Shown here in pieces: positions 27,601-40,001 of a DNA stretch of 64,000 bases. A program made the position numbers and the translations under genes. Positions within the stretch are counted from its first letter, which is position 1. Every line of letters starts with the position of its first letter. Under the pieces are notes generated by a model, which worked only from the letters and a program-made list of their open reading frames with translations, did not search any database and was not told where the DNA came from. The DNA is from Streptomyces antimycoticus (GTDB lineage Bacteria; Actinomycetota; Actinomycetes; Streptomycetales; Streptomycetaceae). The stretch is taken from contig NZ_BJHV01000001.1 in NCBI RefSeq assembly GCF_005405925.1, positions 8,556,001 through 8,620,000 on the forward strand, read 5' to 3'.

Positions 27601-30600
27601 GTCTGGGCGAACAGCCCGCACATGATCTCCTCGCGCGGGGAGCGCGGGGCACCGCCCTGGGCGCCTTGTCCCGTGGCCGCCGGTTCCGGCAGGGCCCGCC
27701 GGTCGAGCTTGCCGTTGGGCGTCATGGGCAGCGCGTCGAGCGGGACGAGTGCCGAGGGGACCATGTACTCGGGCAGAGACGCCGCGAGATGCGCGCGCAG
27801 CGCCCCGGTGTCGGCCGCCCGGCCGGGCGCCGGCACGACGTATCCGACGAGCCGCTGGTCGCCCGGTCTGTCCTCGCGCAACAGCACCGCCGCCCGGGCG
27901 ACGTCCTGATGGCGGGTCAGCGCCGCCTCGATCTCTCCGGGTTCGATGCGGAACCCGCGCAGCTTCACCTGGTGGTCGACCCGGCCCAGGTACTCCAGGC
28001 ACCCGTCGCAGCCCCACCGGGCGAGGTCCCCGGTGCGGTACATCCGGGTGCCCGCCGGGCCGTACGGGTCGGCCACGAAGCGCTCCGCCGACAGGCCGGG
28101 CCGCCCCAGATAGCCGTGGGCCAGGCCCGAGCCGCCGATGTACAGCTCGCCCGCGACCCCGGCCGGGACCGGCCGCAGCCGCCCGTCGAGGACATGGACG
28201 GTGGTGTTGGCGATCGGAGCGCCGATGGCCGGGGTGCCCGGGCGGGCGCCGAGCGCCGCGGTCGTGGACCAGATGGTGGTCTCCGTCGGCCCGTACAGGT
28301 TGGTCAGCTCCGCGCCGGCCCCGGTGATCCGGTCCGCCAGTTCGCGCGGCAGCGCCTCACCGCCGGCCAGGGCGCGCAGGCCCCGCGGCGCGTCCGGGGC
28401 GTGCGCGACCAGGGCCTGCCACAGGGACGGCGTCCCCTGCAGAACGGTCGCGCCCGCCTCGTCGGCCAGCCGCAGCAGCGCCGCCGGGTCGCGCACCGTG
28501 TCGCGGTCGGCGATGACCACCGCGGCGCCGCTCACCAGCGGGAGGTACAGCTCCAGCGCGGCGATGTCGAACGACACCGTGGTGACGGCCAGCAGCCGGT
28601 CGGCGGACCCCAGCGGGAACCGCTCGGCCATGTCGCCCAGGAAGTTGGCCAGCGCGCGCCGCGGCACCACCACCCCCTTGGGCCGTCCGGTCGATCCCGA
28701 GGTGTGGATGACGTACGCGGGGTGCTCCGGATGCACCGGCGCGGCCCGCTCGCCGTCGGCCCACGGCCGCGCCGGCGCATCCGGTCCGCGGTGCGGCCCG
28801 GCGTCGTCCAGCAGCTCCAGGCTCGTGCCCTCGGGCAGGGCCGCGGCGGTGGTGCGGGTGGCGAGGGCGAGCAGCGGACGTGCGTCGGCGAGGGTGGCGG
28901 CCAGCCGCTCCGCGGGGTGCGCGGGGTCCAGCGGCAGATATGCCGCGCCCGAGCGCAGGACCGCAAGGAGCGCCACCAGCATGCCGGTGCCGCGCGGCAG
29001 GGCCACGGCGATCAGGCTGCCGGGCGCCGCGCCGCGCTCGATCAGGCGCCGGGCCAGCCGGGTCACGGCGGCGTCCAGTTCGCCGTAGGTCAGCGACCCG
29101 TCGGGGCCGCGCACCGCGAGGGCGCCGGGGGTGGCCGCGGCGCGCCGGGCGAGCAGCGCGTCGACCCCGTCGGCGGGGACCGTGCGCCGTGGCCCGGTGC
29201 CCGCCGTGCGCAGCGCCGACCGCTCTTCGGGATCGAGCAGCTCCAGCTCCCCGACCGCCTCGTCGGGCGCGGCGAGGGCCGCGGAGAGCAGCCGCACCAG
29301 GCGGGCCGTCAGACCGGCCACCCGCTCGCCGTCGAACAGGTCGACGGCGTAGCCGACCGTGCCGGTGATGCCGGCCGGTGTGCCATCCGCGGCGTGGTGC
29401 TCCGTGAAGGTGAAGGACAGGTCGAACTTCTCCGTCTCCAGCGTGAAGCCCTCCGGCTCGACCGTCAGCCCCGGCAGGCCCAGGCTCCAGTCCGCCCGCG
29501 CGGCGTTCTGCAGGTTGAGCGCCACCTGGAACAGCGGGTGGCGGGCCATCGAGCGGCCCGGGTTGACCGCCTCCACCAGGCGTTCGAACGGAAGGTCCTG
29601 GTGGGCGTAGGCCGCCAGGTCGGTCGCGCGCACCCGGTCCAGCAGCTCGGCGAAGGTCGGCTCGCCGGAGGTGTCGGTGCGCAGCACCAGGGTGTTGACG
29701 AAGAATCCGACCAGGTCCTCCAGGGCCTCGTCGGTGCGTCCGGCGATCAGACTGCCGATCGGGATGTCCGTGCCGCAGCCCAGCCGCGAGAGCAGCGCCG
29801 CCAGGCCCGTCTGCAACACCATGTAGACGCTCGCCTGCCGGGACCGGGCCAGCTCGCCGATCCGCTGGTGCAGCTCGGCGGGGATCTCCACCGGGACGTG
29901 CGCGCCCTGGTAGCTCGCCACGGCCGGGCGGGAGCGGTCGGTGGGCAGGGACAGCTCGTCGGGCAGCCCGGCCAGCGTCTCCTCCCAGTAGCGCAGCTGG
30001 CGGGCGATGGGGCTGTCCGGCTCGGCCTCGTCGCCGAGCACCGCGCGCTGCCACAGCGCGTAGTCGGCGTACTGCACGGGCAGCGGCTGCCAGCCGGGCT
30101 CGCGGCCGGTGACCCGTGCCCGGTAGGCGGTCGCCAGGTCGGCCATGAGCGGGGCGAGCGACCAGCCGTCGGCCGCGATGTGGTGCATCGTCAGGGTGAG
30201 CACATGGGTATCCGCGGCCGGAGCGAACAGCCGGGCCCGGAGCGGGGGCTCGACGGTCAGATCGAAGCCGCCGCGCATCTCGGCCGCCAGCAGCCCGGGC
30301 AGCTGCTCCTCGGTGGTCTCGGTGACGTCCGGCCGCGGCGCGGCCTCGTCCACGGGGAGCACCCGCTGGACAGGGACGCCGGCGGACTCGGGGAAGACGG
30401 TGCGGAACACCTCGTGCCGCGCCACCAGATCACCCAGCGCCGCGGTGAGCGCGTCCCGGTCGAGCGCACCGGTCATCCGCAGGGCGATCGGCAGGTTGTA
30501 CGCGGAGTCGGCCGCGTCGTCGAAGCGGTTGAGGAACCACAGCCGTCGCTGGGCGAACGACAGCGGTACCTCGGCCGGGCGCGGCATCGGCGCGAGCGCG

Positions 30601-33600
30601 CGGCGGCCCGCCCCGGCCTGGGTGAGGTGCGCGGTCAGCCGGGCCACCGTGGGCGCCTCGAAGACGGCGCGGATCGGCAGCTCCAGCCCGAAGACCGAGC
30701 GGATCCTGCTGACCAGCCGGGTGGCGAGCAGCGAATGCCCGCCCAGATCGAAGAAGTTGTCGTGCACGCCGACGTCCGGCACCCCGAGCATGTCCGCGAA
30801 CAGGTGGCACAGCAGCTCTTCCTGCGGGGTGCGCGCACCGGCCGCGCCCGGCCCGTCCCGCCGGTCCGCCACCGGCGCGGGGAGCGCCGCGCGGTCCACC
30901 TTGCCGTGCGCGGTCAGCGGCAGCTCGTCCACCGTCAGATACGCCTGCGGCACCATGTACTCGGGCAGCCGCCCGGCCAGATGCCCCGCCAGGTCGGCGG
31001 GCGCGCAGGGCGCGGCGCCGGGCGCCGGGACGAGATAGGCCACCAGACGCTGGTCGCCCGGCCGGTCCTCGCGCACGATCACCGTCGCGCCGGCGACGGC
31101 CGGATGCGCGGCGAGCGCCACCTCGATCTCGCCCAGCTCGATCCGGAAGCCCCGCAGCTTGACCTGGTCGTCGCCGCGGCCCACGTACACCAGCTCCCCG
31201 GCCCGGTTCCACTTGGCCAGGTCGCCGCTGCGGTACATCCGGGCGCCGGGCGGGCCGTACGGGTCGGCCACGAACCGCTCCGCGGTCAGCGCCGGCGCGT
31301 GCAGATAGCCGCGCGCCAGCCCCGCACCGGCCAGATACAGCTCCCCGGTCACGCCTTCGGGCACCGGTTCGAGCCCCGCGTCCAGCACATACAGCCGGGC
31401 GTTGGCCTGCGGCCGCCCGATCGGCACCGGCCCGTCCGGCAGCGGCGCCCCGGGGGCGAGGCGGTACTCGGCGCAGTTCACGGTGGCCTCGGTCGGCCCG
31501 TACACATTGCGCACCGTCACGTCCGGGTGCCGCTCGCGCCATTCGCGCAGGCTGGTGCCGAGCAGCGGCTCGCCGCCGAGCAGCAGGTCGCCGGAGGGCG
31601 AGTAGCCGTCGGGCAGCGCGCTGAGCAGCGGCAGATGGCTCGGGGTGGCCTTGAGGAACGTGGCGGGCGCCGCGGCCAGCCCGGCCTCCTCCGGCGGCGC
31701 GGGTTCGCTGAGCGAGGCGAGGTTGACGCAGCCGCCGACCAGCAGCGGTGTGTACAGGCCGGTGACGGTCAGGTCGAACGAGACGGGCGAGTGCACCAGC
31801 GCCACCCCGCGCGCCGACGCGTACTCGGCGGTGGTGTGCGCCAGGTAGTCGGCGAGCGAGTGGTGCTCGACCACCACGCCCTTGGGCCGCCCGGTGGAGC
31901 CGGAGGTGTAGATGACGTACGCCGCGTCCCGCATGGACAACGGGCGGGTGCGCTCCGCGTCGGCCATCGGCCCGCTCCCGGCCGCCGCCAGGACCGCCGC
32001 CGTCTCCGGCGCGTCCAGCAGGACCACGGGCGCGGCGCACTCCGGGAGCCGGGCCGCGGTGGCGGTGTCGGTGAGCACCAGTGCGGGCGCCGCGTCGCCG
32101 AGCACGAAGGCGATGCGGTCGGCCGGGTTGCCGGGGTCGATCGGCAGATACGCGGCACCGGATGTCACCACCCCGAGCAGGGCGGTGACCAGCAGCGGTG
32201 TCCTGGGCAGCGCGACCGCGACCAGCGCGCCGGGTCCGGCGCCGGCCGCCCTCAGGTGGCGGGCGAGCCGGCCTGCGGCGGCCGCCAGCTCCGCGTACGT
32301 CAGCGTGAGCGGGCCGCGCACCACCGCGGGCGCGTCCGGGGTGCGCGCCGCCTGGGCGGCGAACAGCTCCGGCAGGGGCGCCGCGGGCACCTGCCCGGCG
32401 GGGCCCGCCGCGTACCCCGACACCAGCCGGTCGCGTCGCTCGGCCGGCAGCATCGCCAGGTGGTCGACGGTCCGGTCCGGGTCGTCCACGGCGGACCGCA
32501 GCACCCGGCCCAGACAGGCGGCGAAGTCCTCCGCCGTGGCCTGGTCGAACAGGTCGACGCTGTACTGGATGTCGCCCTGGAGCCCGGCGGGGGCGCCGTC
32601 GGCGTCGTACTCCTCGGAGAAGCCGAAGGCCAGGTCGAACCGGGCCGCGCCGAGGTTGACCACGTACGAGGTCACCTCCAGGCCGCGCATCTCGCTGGCG
32701 TAGTCCGGCAGGTTCTGCAGGTTCAGCAGCACCTGGAACAGCGGGTGCCGGGCCAGCGAACGAGGCGGGTTGACGGCCTCCACCAGCCGCTCGAACGGCA
32801 CGTCCTGGTTGCCGTAGGCACTCAGGTCGGTCTCCCGCACCCGGTCCACCAGCTGGCGGAAGGTCGGGCGTCCGGAGGTGTCGGTGCGCAGCACCAGCAT
32901 GTTGGTGAGGAACCCGACCATGTCGTCGAGCGCCTCGTCGGTGCGGTTGGCGATCACGCTGCCGATCGGGATGTCGGTGCCCGCACCGACCCGGTGCAGC
33001 ATCGTGGCGAGCCCGGCCTGCAACACCATGTACAGGCTCGCGCCCGTCTCCTGGGAGAGCGCCAGCAGCTTCCCGTGCAGCTCCGCGTCGAGCCGGTAGT
33101 ACACGGGCATGCCGCGGTGGCTCGCGACCGCCGGGCGCGGACGGTCCACCGGGAGCGCCAGCTCCTGCGGCAGCGCGGCGAGTTGCTCCTGCCAGTAGCG
33201 CAGCTGCCCGGAGAAGACGCTGTCCGGGTCGTCCTCGTCGCCCAGCACCTGCTGCTGCCACAGCGCGTAGTCGGCGTTCTGCACCGGCAGCGGCTCCCAC
33301 CGCGGCGCCACCCCGTCGCAGCGCGCGGCGTAGGCGGTGGCCAGGTCGGTCGCCAGCGGCCGCATCGACCAGCCGTCACCGGCGATGTGGTGCAGCACGA
33401 ACAGCAGGACGTGGTCCTCTTCCGCCAGGCGGAACAGCGACACCCGCAGCGGCACCTCGGCTGTCAGGTCGATACCGCGGCGGACCTCGGCCTCCAGCCG
33501 CTCGTCCACGTCCCCGGGGCCGGCCTCCACCACCGTCAGGTCGGGGCGTGCCTCTTGCGCGGGCAGGATCCGCTGGTAGGGCACGCCGTCCCGCTCGGGG

Positions 33601-36600
33601 TACACCGTCCGCAGGCTCTCGTGCCGGCCGACGAGATCGCCGAGCGCGTCGGCGAGCGCGGCCTGGTCGAGCGGGCCCCGCAGCCGGATCGAGATCGGCA
33701 TGTTGTACGTGGCGCTCTGGCCGTCGAACCGGTTGATGAACCACAGCCGCCGCTGGGCGAACGACAGCGGGATGTGCTCCGGCCGCTCCATGGCCCGCAG
33801 CGCGCTGCGCCCGGCGCGGGCGTCGTCCAGCCGGGCGGCGAGCGCCTCGGCCGTCGGCGCGTCGAACACCGCCCGGATGGGCAGCTCCACACCGAAGGCG
33901 GCCCGGACCCGGCTGACCAGACGGGTGGCGAGCAGCGAGTCGCCGCCCAGGGCGAAGAAGCTGTCGTCGACGCCCACGTCCGGCCGCCCCAGGAGGTCGG
34001 CGAACAACCGCACCAACTGCTCCTCGCGCGGGGTGCGGGCGGCCCGGCCGGAGACGGCGACCTCGGGCGCGGGCAGCGCCGCGCGGTCGACCTTCCCATT
34101 GGCGGTGAGCGGAAGCCGGTCCAGGGTGACCACGGCGGAGGGCACCATATAGTCCGGCAACTCGTCGGCCAGCCGGCGGCGCACCGCCTCGGCGTCCAGG
34201 GCCGCGCCGTCGGCGGGTACGAGGTAGGCGATGAGCCGCTGCGGGCCGTCGGCGGCGCGGCGTGCGATCACCGCGGCCTGGGCCACCCGCGGCAGCCGGG
34301 AGACGGCCGCCTCCACCTCGCCCAGCTCGATGCGGAACCCGCGGATCTTGACTTGGTCGTCGGCGCGGCCCGCGAACAGCAGTCTTCCCTCGGGTGTCCA
34401 CCGCACCAGGTCGCCGACCCGGTACATGCGGGAACCCGGCGGGCCGAACGGGTCGGCCACGAAGGACGCGGCGGTCAGCCCCGGCCGGTCCCAGTAGCCG
34501 CGTGCGAGCCCCTCACCGGCGATGTACAGCTCGCCGGTGACCCCGGCCGGCACCGGCCGCACCATGCCGTCCAGCACATAGACGCGCATATTGTCCATCG
34601 GGCCGCCGATCGGCACGGTGCCGACGGGTGGGGTGGCGGCGTCCATCCGGTGGAAGGTGGCGAAACTGGTGGTCTCGGTCGGACCGTAGGTGTCCTTGAA
34701 CACCATGCCGGGGAAGCGGTCCAGCAGCCGGGCGACCGAGGCGGCGGGCACCACGTCGCCGCCCGCGAGCAGTTCGCGTACCGGCGCCAGGCACTCCAGG
34801 TCCTCGTCCACCACCAGCCGGAACAGCCCTGCCGTCAGATGCAGCGCCGTCACCCGGTACTCCCTCAGGAGCCGCCCGAGGGACGCCACGTCCAGGTCCT
34901 CCGGCGGAGCGAGCACCACCTGACGGCCCCTCAGCAGCGGCATCCACAGCTCGTAGTTGGAGGCGTCGAAGGCGTGCGGGGCGTGCAGCAGCACCCGATG
35001 GTGGGCGTCCCCGGCGAAGCAGCGGTCGAGCGCGAACGCCAGCAGGTCACGGTGGGTGACGGCGACACCCTTGGCGCGACCGGTGGAGCCGGAGGTGTAC
35101 ATGATGTACGCGAGCTGCTGCGGATGGCCCGCGACGTGTGGGTCCTCGGCCGGCTGTTCGGCCAGCCGCGGCTCGTCGTCCACGACGATGACCGGACCGC
35201 CGGCCGGGGGCGCCTCGGAGACCGACGCGGTGTCGGTCAGCACCACCGCGGCGCCCGTCTCGGCGACGATGAGGGTCGTGCGGGCCAGCGGTGCCCGTGC
35301 GTCCAGCGGTACGTAGGTCCCTCCGGCCTTCAGCACGGCCAGCAGCGACACGACCAGATCCGGCGAGCGGCGCTGCAGCACGGCCACCCGGGAGCCCGCG
35401 GTCACGCCCGAGGCGCGCAGCAGATGGGCCAGCCGGTTGGCGGCCGTGTCCAGCTCCTGGTACGTCAACTGCCCGCCCTGCCACAGCAGGGCCGGCTCGT
35501 CCGGCACCCGCGCGGCCTGTTCGGCGAAACGGCGCTGCACGGTGTCCACCAGGGCGGGCACCTCGACGGCGGTGTCGTTCCACTCGGTCAGCAGCCGCGC
35601 GTGCTCGGCCCCGGTCAGCAGCCGCAGCCGCGACAGCCGCCCGCCGGGCGCGTCGGCGAGCTGGGTGAGCACCGATGTCATGCGCTCCCACAGCCGCGCC
35701 ACGGACTCCGCGTCGAACAGCGACGAGCGGTAGTGCAGCCGCCCGGTGAGCTCCTGGCCGCCGGGCTCATCGGCCAGGACCACCGCCAGGTCGAACTTCT
35801 CCACGCCCAGGGCCGCGTCGTCCGGGCGCACCACCAGATGGGGCCACCGCGCGGTGCCCCCGCCGCTCCGTACGGTCAGGGCGACCTGCGCCAGCGGATG
35901 GCGCGAGGCGATCAGATCCGGCTCCAGACGGCGCAACAGCCGCTCGAACGGGACCGGGTGGCGCCGGGCCTCGGCGGCCGCCTCGCCGACGCGGGTGAGC
36001 AGCTCGGCCACCGTCGGATCACCGGAGGTGTCGACGCGCAGCACGGACAGATGCGCCCCGAAGGCCGCGGGGCCGGTCTCCCCGGCGGGGTGGGACAGGG
36101 TGGCGACGGGCACGTCATGGCCGGCCCCGAGGCCGCCGAGCACCAGGGCGAACGCGGCGCGCAGCACCGTCTCCAGGTCGGTGCCGGCCCGCTCGGCGAG
36201 CGCGCCGAGGCGCTCGCGTGCCGCGGCGCCCAGCCGGACGGGCACGGCGTGCGAGGGCTGGGCGTCCACGGCCGGGCGCGGCCGGTCGGTGGCCAGCGGC
36301 AGCTCCTCGGGCGCGCCCGCCAGGTGTCCGGCCCACCAGGCGAGGGCCTCCTCGTCCCGGGCCCGGTCCGGCTCCGGCTCCGCCTCCCAGCGCACCGGTT
36401 GGCCGTCGGTCCGGGCCCGGTAGGCGGACGCCAGGTCGCGCAGCAGCCGTCCGCCCGCCCAGTCGTCGCCGGCGATCCGGTGCACCACCGTCACCAGGAC
36501 GGCCTCGCCGTCGTTGACGCGGAACAGCGCGAACCGCACCGGCAGCCGGGTGGCCAGGTCGAATCCGCCGGCCACCTCGGCGGCCACCGCCGCCTCGTCG

Positions 36601-39600
36601 AAGTCGGCCACCGTGAGCGGGACGCGCACGTCCGACGGCGGCAGCACCGCGCCGCTCGGCTCGCCGTCCCGCTCGGGGAAGACCGTACGCAGCGCCTCGT
36701 GCCGGGCCAGCACATCGTGCAGCGCGCCGCGCAGCGCCTCCTGGTCGAGGTCGCCGGTCAGCCGCACGGCGAACGGAACGTTGTGGGTGGCGGCCCGGTG
36801 CTCCTCGAAGCGGTTGATGAACCACAGCCGGCGGTCCGCGCGGGAGACCTCCACCGTGCGGGCCCCGGCCGCGGACGCCGCGTCACCCTGGGGCAGCGCG
36901 GCCGTGATCCGGGCGGTCAGCGCCTCGACCGAGGGTGCCTCGAAGATGACGCGGATCGGCACGTCCACCCCGAAGGCCGAGCGGATCCGCCCGGCCAGCC
37001 GGATCGCGAGCAGCGAATGCCCGCCCAGCTGGAAGAAGTCGTCGTCGACACCGACCTCGGGTGCGCCGAGGACATCGGCGTACAGACCGCAGACGATCTC
37101 CTGCTCAGGGGTCGAGGGCGCGCGCCGGGTGCCCTGCGCCGCCGGCGCCGGCAGCGCGGCCTTGGCCACCTTGCCGTTGCGGGTCAGCGGAAGCTCGTCG
37201 AGGACGACGAAGGCGGCGGGCACCATATAGCCGGGCAGCCGCTCCGCGACGTGCTCGCGCACCTCGTCCGCACCGGCCCCCTCCACCACCACGTATGCCA
37301 CCAGGCGGCGGTCGCCGGGGCGGTCCTCGCGGACGGTGACGACCGCCTGCCGCACCGCGGCGTGGCCACGCAGGGCGGCCTCGATCTCACCGGTCTCGAT
37401 GCGGAAGCCACGGATCTTGACCTGGTCGTCGGCCCGTCCGGCGAACGTCAGCTCCCCGGAGTCGGTCCAGGCCACCAGGTCGCCGGTGCGGTACATGCGC
37501 TGCCCGGCCGGGCCGAACGGATCGGCCACGAACCGCTCCGCGGTCAGCGCCGCCCGCCCCAGATAGCCGCGGGCGAGCCCCACCCCGCTCAGATACAGCT
37601 CGCCCACCGCGCCCACCGGCACCGGCCGCAGCGCCTGGTCCAGCACATAGGCACGCACGTTGTCCAGCGGTGCGCCGATGGACGGCGCGGCGCCTTGCGG
37701 GCTGAGCCCGTCGGTCATGGTGGCGGCGACCGTGGCCTCGGTCGGCCCGTACGCGTTGACCATGTGGCGTCCGGGCGCCCAGGCGGAGACCAGTTCGGCC
37801 GAGCACGCCTCGCCGCCCACCACCAGCCCGCGCACCGTGCCGAGGCTGCCGGCCGGCATCATCGACAGCGGCGACGGCGGGATCACCAGATGGGTGATCC
37901 GCCGCTGGTCGAGCAGCGCGGCCAGGTCGGGGCCCGGCGCGAGGCGCTCCTCGGGCGCGCACACCAGGGTGGCGCCGGTGAACAGGGCCTTGGACAGCTC
38001 CCAGAACGAGGCGTCGAAGCTGGGGGAGACGAACTGCAGTACCCGGTCGCCCGGCCCCACCCGGTGCTTGCGGCGCTGTACCGCCACGGCGTTGGCCAGA
38101 CCCAGATGGCTCACCACGACGCCCTTGGGGCGCCCGGTGGAGCCGGAGGTGTAGATGACGTAGGCGGGGTGCAGCGGGTGCGAGGGAGCGGTGCGTTCCT
38201 GGTCGGTCAGCGGGGTGCGCGCGGTGTCCGCGAGCGCGGCACCCAGCCGCGGGTCGTCCAGCGGCAGCACCTCGGCGGCGCCGGTGGCGGGCAGCATCCG
38301 GGCGGCGCCGGTGGTGGTGAGCACCGCCGCGGGCCGCGCGTCGTCCAGGAGGTAGGCGATGCGTTCGCGCGGGTAGCGCAGGTCCACCGGCAGGTACGCG
38401 GCCCCGGCCTTGGCCACCGCGAGCACCGACAGCACGAACGCGATACCGCGCGGCAGCGCCAGCGCCACGACCCGCTCCGGCCCGATGCCGCGGGCGGCCA
38501 GCTGGCGGGCCAGTTGATTGGCCCGCGCGTCCAGCTCCCCGTAGGTGAGGGTGGTCGACTCGTACTCGACGGCGACGGCCTCCGGCGCGCGGGCGGCCTG
38601 GGCCTCGAAGAGCTGGGCGAGGGTGGCCGGTGCGACGGGCCGGCCGGTGTCGTTGAACCGCACCAGCAACCGCTGCCGCTCGGCCGCGTCCAGCAGGTCG
38701 AGACGCCCGACCGGCTGCTCCGGCTCGGCCACGAAGGTCTCCAGCAGCCGCCGCGCCCGGTCCAGCAGGGCCGCGGTCTCCTCGGCGCCGAACAGGTCGG
38801 GCTGGTAGCTCAGCCGCAGATGCAGCCGTTCCCCGGGCAGCACCATGAGCCCGATCGGATAGTGGCTGTAGTCGGTGCCCTCGGATTCCACGACGCGCAG
38901 CCCGGTGCCGGGCAGGCTCTCGGCGTTGTGGTCGACGGGGAAGCTCTCGAACACCGTCATGGTGTCGAACAGCTCGGCCCCGCCCGCCAGCCGCTGGATC
39001 GCGGCGAGCCCCAGGTGCTGGTGCGGCAGCAGCTCCGTCTGCTCGGCCTGGACCCGTACCAGCATGTCCAGGACGGACTCGCCGGGATCGATGCGCACCC
39101 GCACCGGCAGGGTGTTGAGGAACAGACCGACCATGTTCTCCACACCCGGCAGCTCCGGCGGGCGGCCGGAGACGGTGGTGCCGAAGACCACGTCACGGCG
39201 CCCGGTGAGCTGGCTCAACAGCAGCGCCCACACCCCCTGGACGACCGTGTTGAGGGTGAGCGAATGGCGCCGGGCCAGTGCGGTCAGCGCGGTGGTCAGC
39301 GAACGGCTCAGGTCGAGGGTGGCCCGCTCGGGCAGCACCGCCATGCGGTCCGGTGCCACCGGCCGCACCACCATCGGCTCGGCCAGGCCGTCGAGCGCCT
39401 TTGCCCACGCCTGTTCGGCCGCCGGCCGGTCCTGCCCGGCCAGCCAGACGAGGTAGTCGCGGAACGGCGGGACCGGCGGCAGTTTGCTGTCATTGGTACC
39501 GCCGCGCGCGTACAGCGCGAACAACTCGCTCAACAGCAGCGGGATGGACCAGCCGTCCAGCAGGATGTGGTGGTGGGTGAAGAGCAGCCGGCAGCGCTCG

Positions 39601-40001
39601 GCACCCAGACGGATCAGGGTGAACCGCAGCAGCGGCGGGCGCGCGAGGTCGAACCGGCGGGTGCGGTCCTCCTCCGTCAGCCGCGCCACCTCGGCCGCGC
39701 GCTCCTCCTCGGTCAGCCCGCCGAGGTCATGCTCGGTCCAGGGGACCGGCACCTCCCGGATCACCAGCTGCACGGGCTGGGCGGAGCTGCGGTGCTGGAA
39801 GGACGTCCGGAGGTTGGCGTGGCGGCGCAGCACGGTGGCCGCGGCCGCCCGGAGGGCGTCGGCGTCCAGCCGGCCCTCCAGCTCGACGCTCAGCTGCGAG
39901 GTGTAGAGGTCCACGCTGCGGTCGTCGTACAGGCTGTGGAAGAGCAGCCCCTCCTGCAGCGGGGTGAGCGGCAGGATCGCTTCAACTGCCGATGTGCTCA
40001 T
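17617..40001 (-). CDS. NRPS 2: modules 5-10 with terminal thioesterase (one frameshift in the sequence)
   Basis: A giant cytoplasmic peptide synthetase of about 7461 residues after correcting one base. Order: C5-A5-T5, X-like-A6-T6, C7-A7-T7, C8-A8-T8, C9-A9-MT-T9-E9, C10-A10-T10-TE. As given, the frame from 40001 breaks near 20712 (in the C10 domain, after ATVSGRP) and the protein continues in another frame ([20 protein letters not shown]). One extra base in the run at 20711-20714 rejoins them exactly. It starts at ATG 39999-40001, overlapping the NRPS 1 stop by ATGA. Its N-terminus ([20 protein letters not shown]) goes straight into a condensation domain, like COM-type acceptor ends. The thioesterase (GWSLGG, catalytic Ser about residue 7277; His in CAHND) should cyclise or hydrolyse the finished peptide. 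P450 II follows 29 bases later. Confidence 0.93.
20711..20714 (-). other. probable one-base loss in NRPS 2
   Basis: On the coding strand CGGCCCCGGAGG gives RPRRCRAS and a stop soon after. With a fifth C it reads [11 protein letters not shown], the standard condensation-domain motif seen in other modules here ([13 protein letters not shown]). Confidence 0.85.
21615..27395 (-). other. NRPS module 9: C-A-MT-T-E, N-methyl-D-valine
   Basis: C9 has HHIAGDGWS. The A9 pocket from FDAATYE (25392-25412) is D-A-Y-W-W-G-G-T-F, a valine-type code. A SAM methyltransferase (VLEIGVGSG, about 24409-24435) is inserted between the A-domain motifs, the position of N-methyltransferases. T9 is GGDSI and is followed by an epimerase (HHLAVDG near 22583-22603; YFGRF), so the residue should be N-methylated and turned to the D form. 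Confidence 0.85.
23835..24633 (-). repeat. long direct repeat, copy 1 (methyltransferase of module 9)
   Basis: This 799-base stretch is nearly identical to 40928-41726, exactly 17,093 bases away and in the same direction, with a short divergent patch in the middle (around 24022-24070). It covers the methyltransferase and its flanks, pointing to recent duplication or gene conversion between modules 4 and 9. Confidence 0.85.
27396..30590 (-). other. NRPS module 8: C-A-T, glycine
   Basis: C8 has HHIAADGWS (near 30160-30186). The A8 pocket from FDIAALE (28551-28571) is D-I-L-Q-L-G-L-I-W, the exact published glycine code. T8 reads ESGGHSL. Confidence 0.88.
30591..33790 (-). other. NRPS module 7: C-A-T, Asp/Asn-like
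   Basis: C7 is a normal L-type condensation domain (HHIAGDGWS, near 33367-33393). The A7 pocket from FDLTVTG (31758-31778) is D-L-T-K-L-G-V-V-N, which belongs to the Asp/Asn group (D-L-T-K start) though the last positions differ from the standard Asn and Asp codes. T7 is GGHSL. Confidence 0.75.
33791..36869 (-). other. NRPS module 6: X-like domain-A-T
   Basis: The domain in the condensation position reads HRIAGDDW (36459-36482) instead of HHxxxDGW. It also lacks the YADYALWQ motif and the VGFFVNTL motif, and has [10 protein letters not shown] where neighbours have HPLFQV. A6 is intact ([23 protein letters not shown]). Its pocket, from FDASNYE (34950-34970), is D-A-Y-H-L-G-T-S-F: part Hpg/Dpg-like (His278) and part Val-like, not assignable. 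T6 is GGDSL. Confidence 0.8.
36870..40001 (-). other. NRPS module 5: C-A-T, hydrophobic residue, unresolved
   Basis: C5 has HHILLDGW (about 39550-39572) and the [12 protein letters not shown] opening typical of condensation domains that accept a D-residue, although the upstream module 4 has no epimerase. The A5 pocket residues, read from FDASFWE (37998-38018) onward, are D-A-W-V-V-G-A-V-A, a hydrophobic pocket that fits no code I can assign with confidence. T5 is the L-type GGHSL. Confidence 0.7.
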
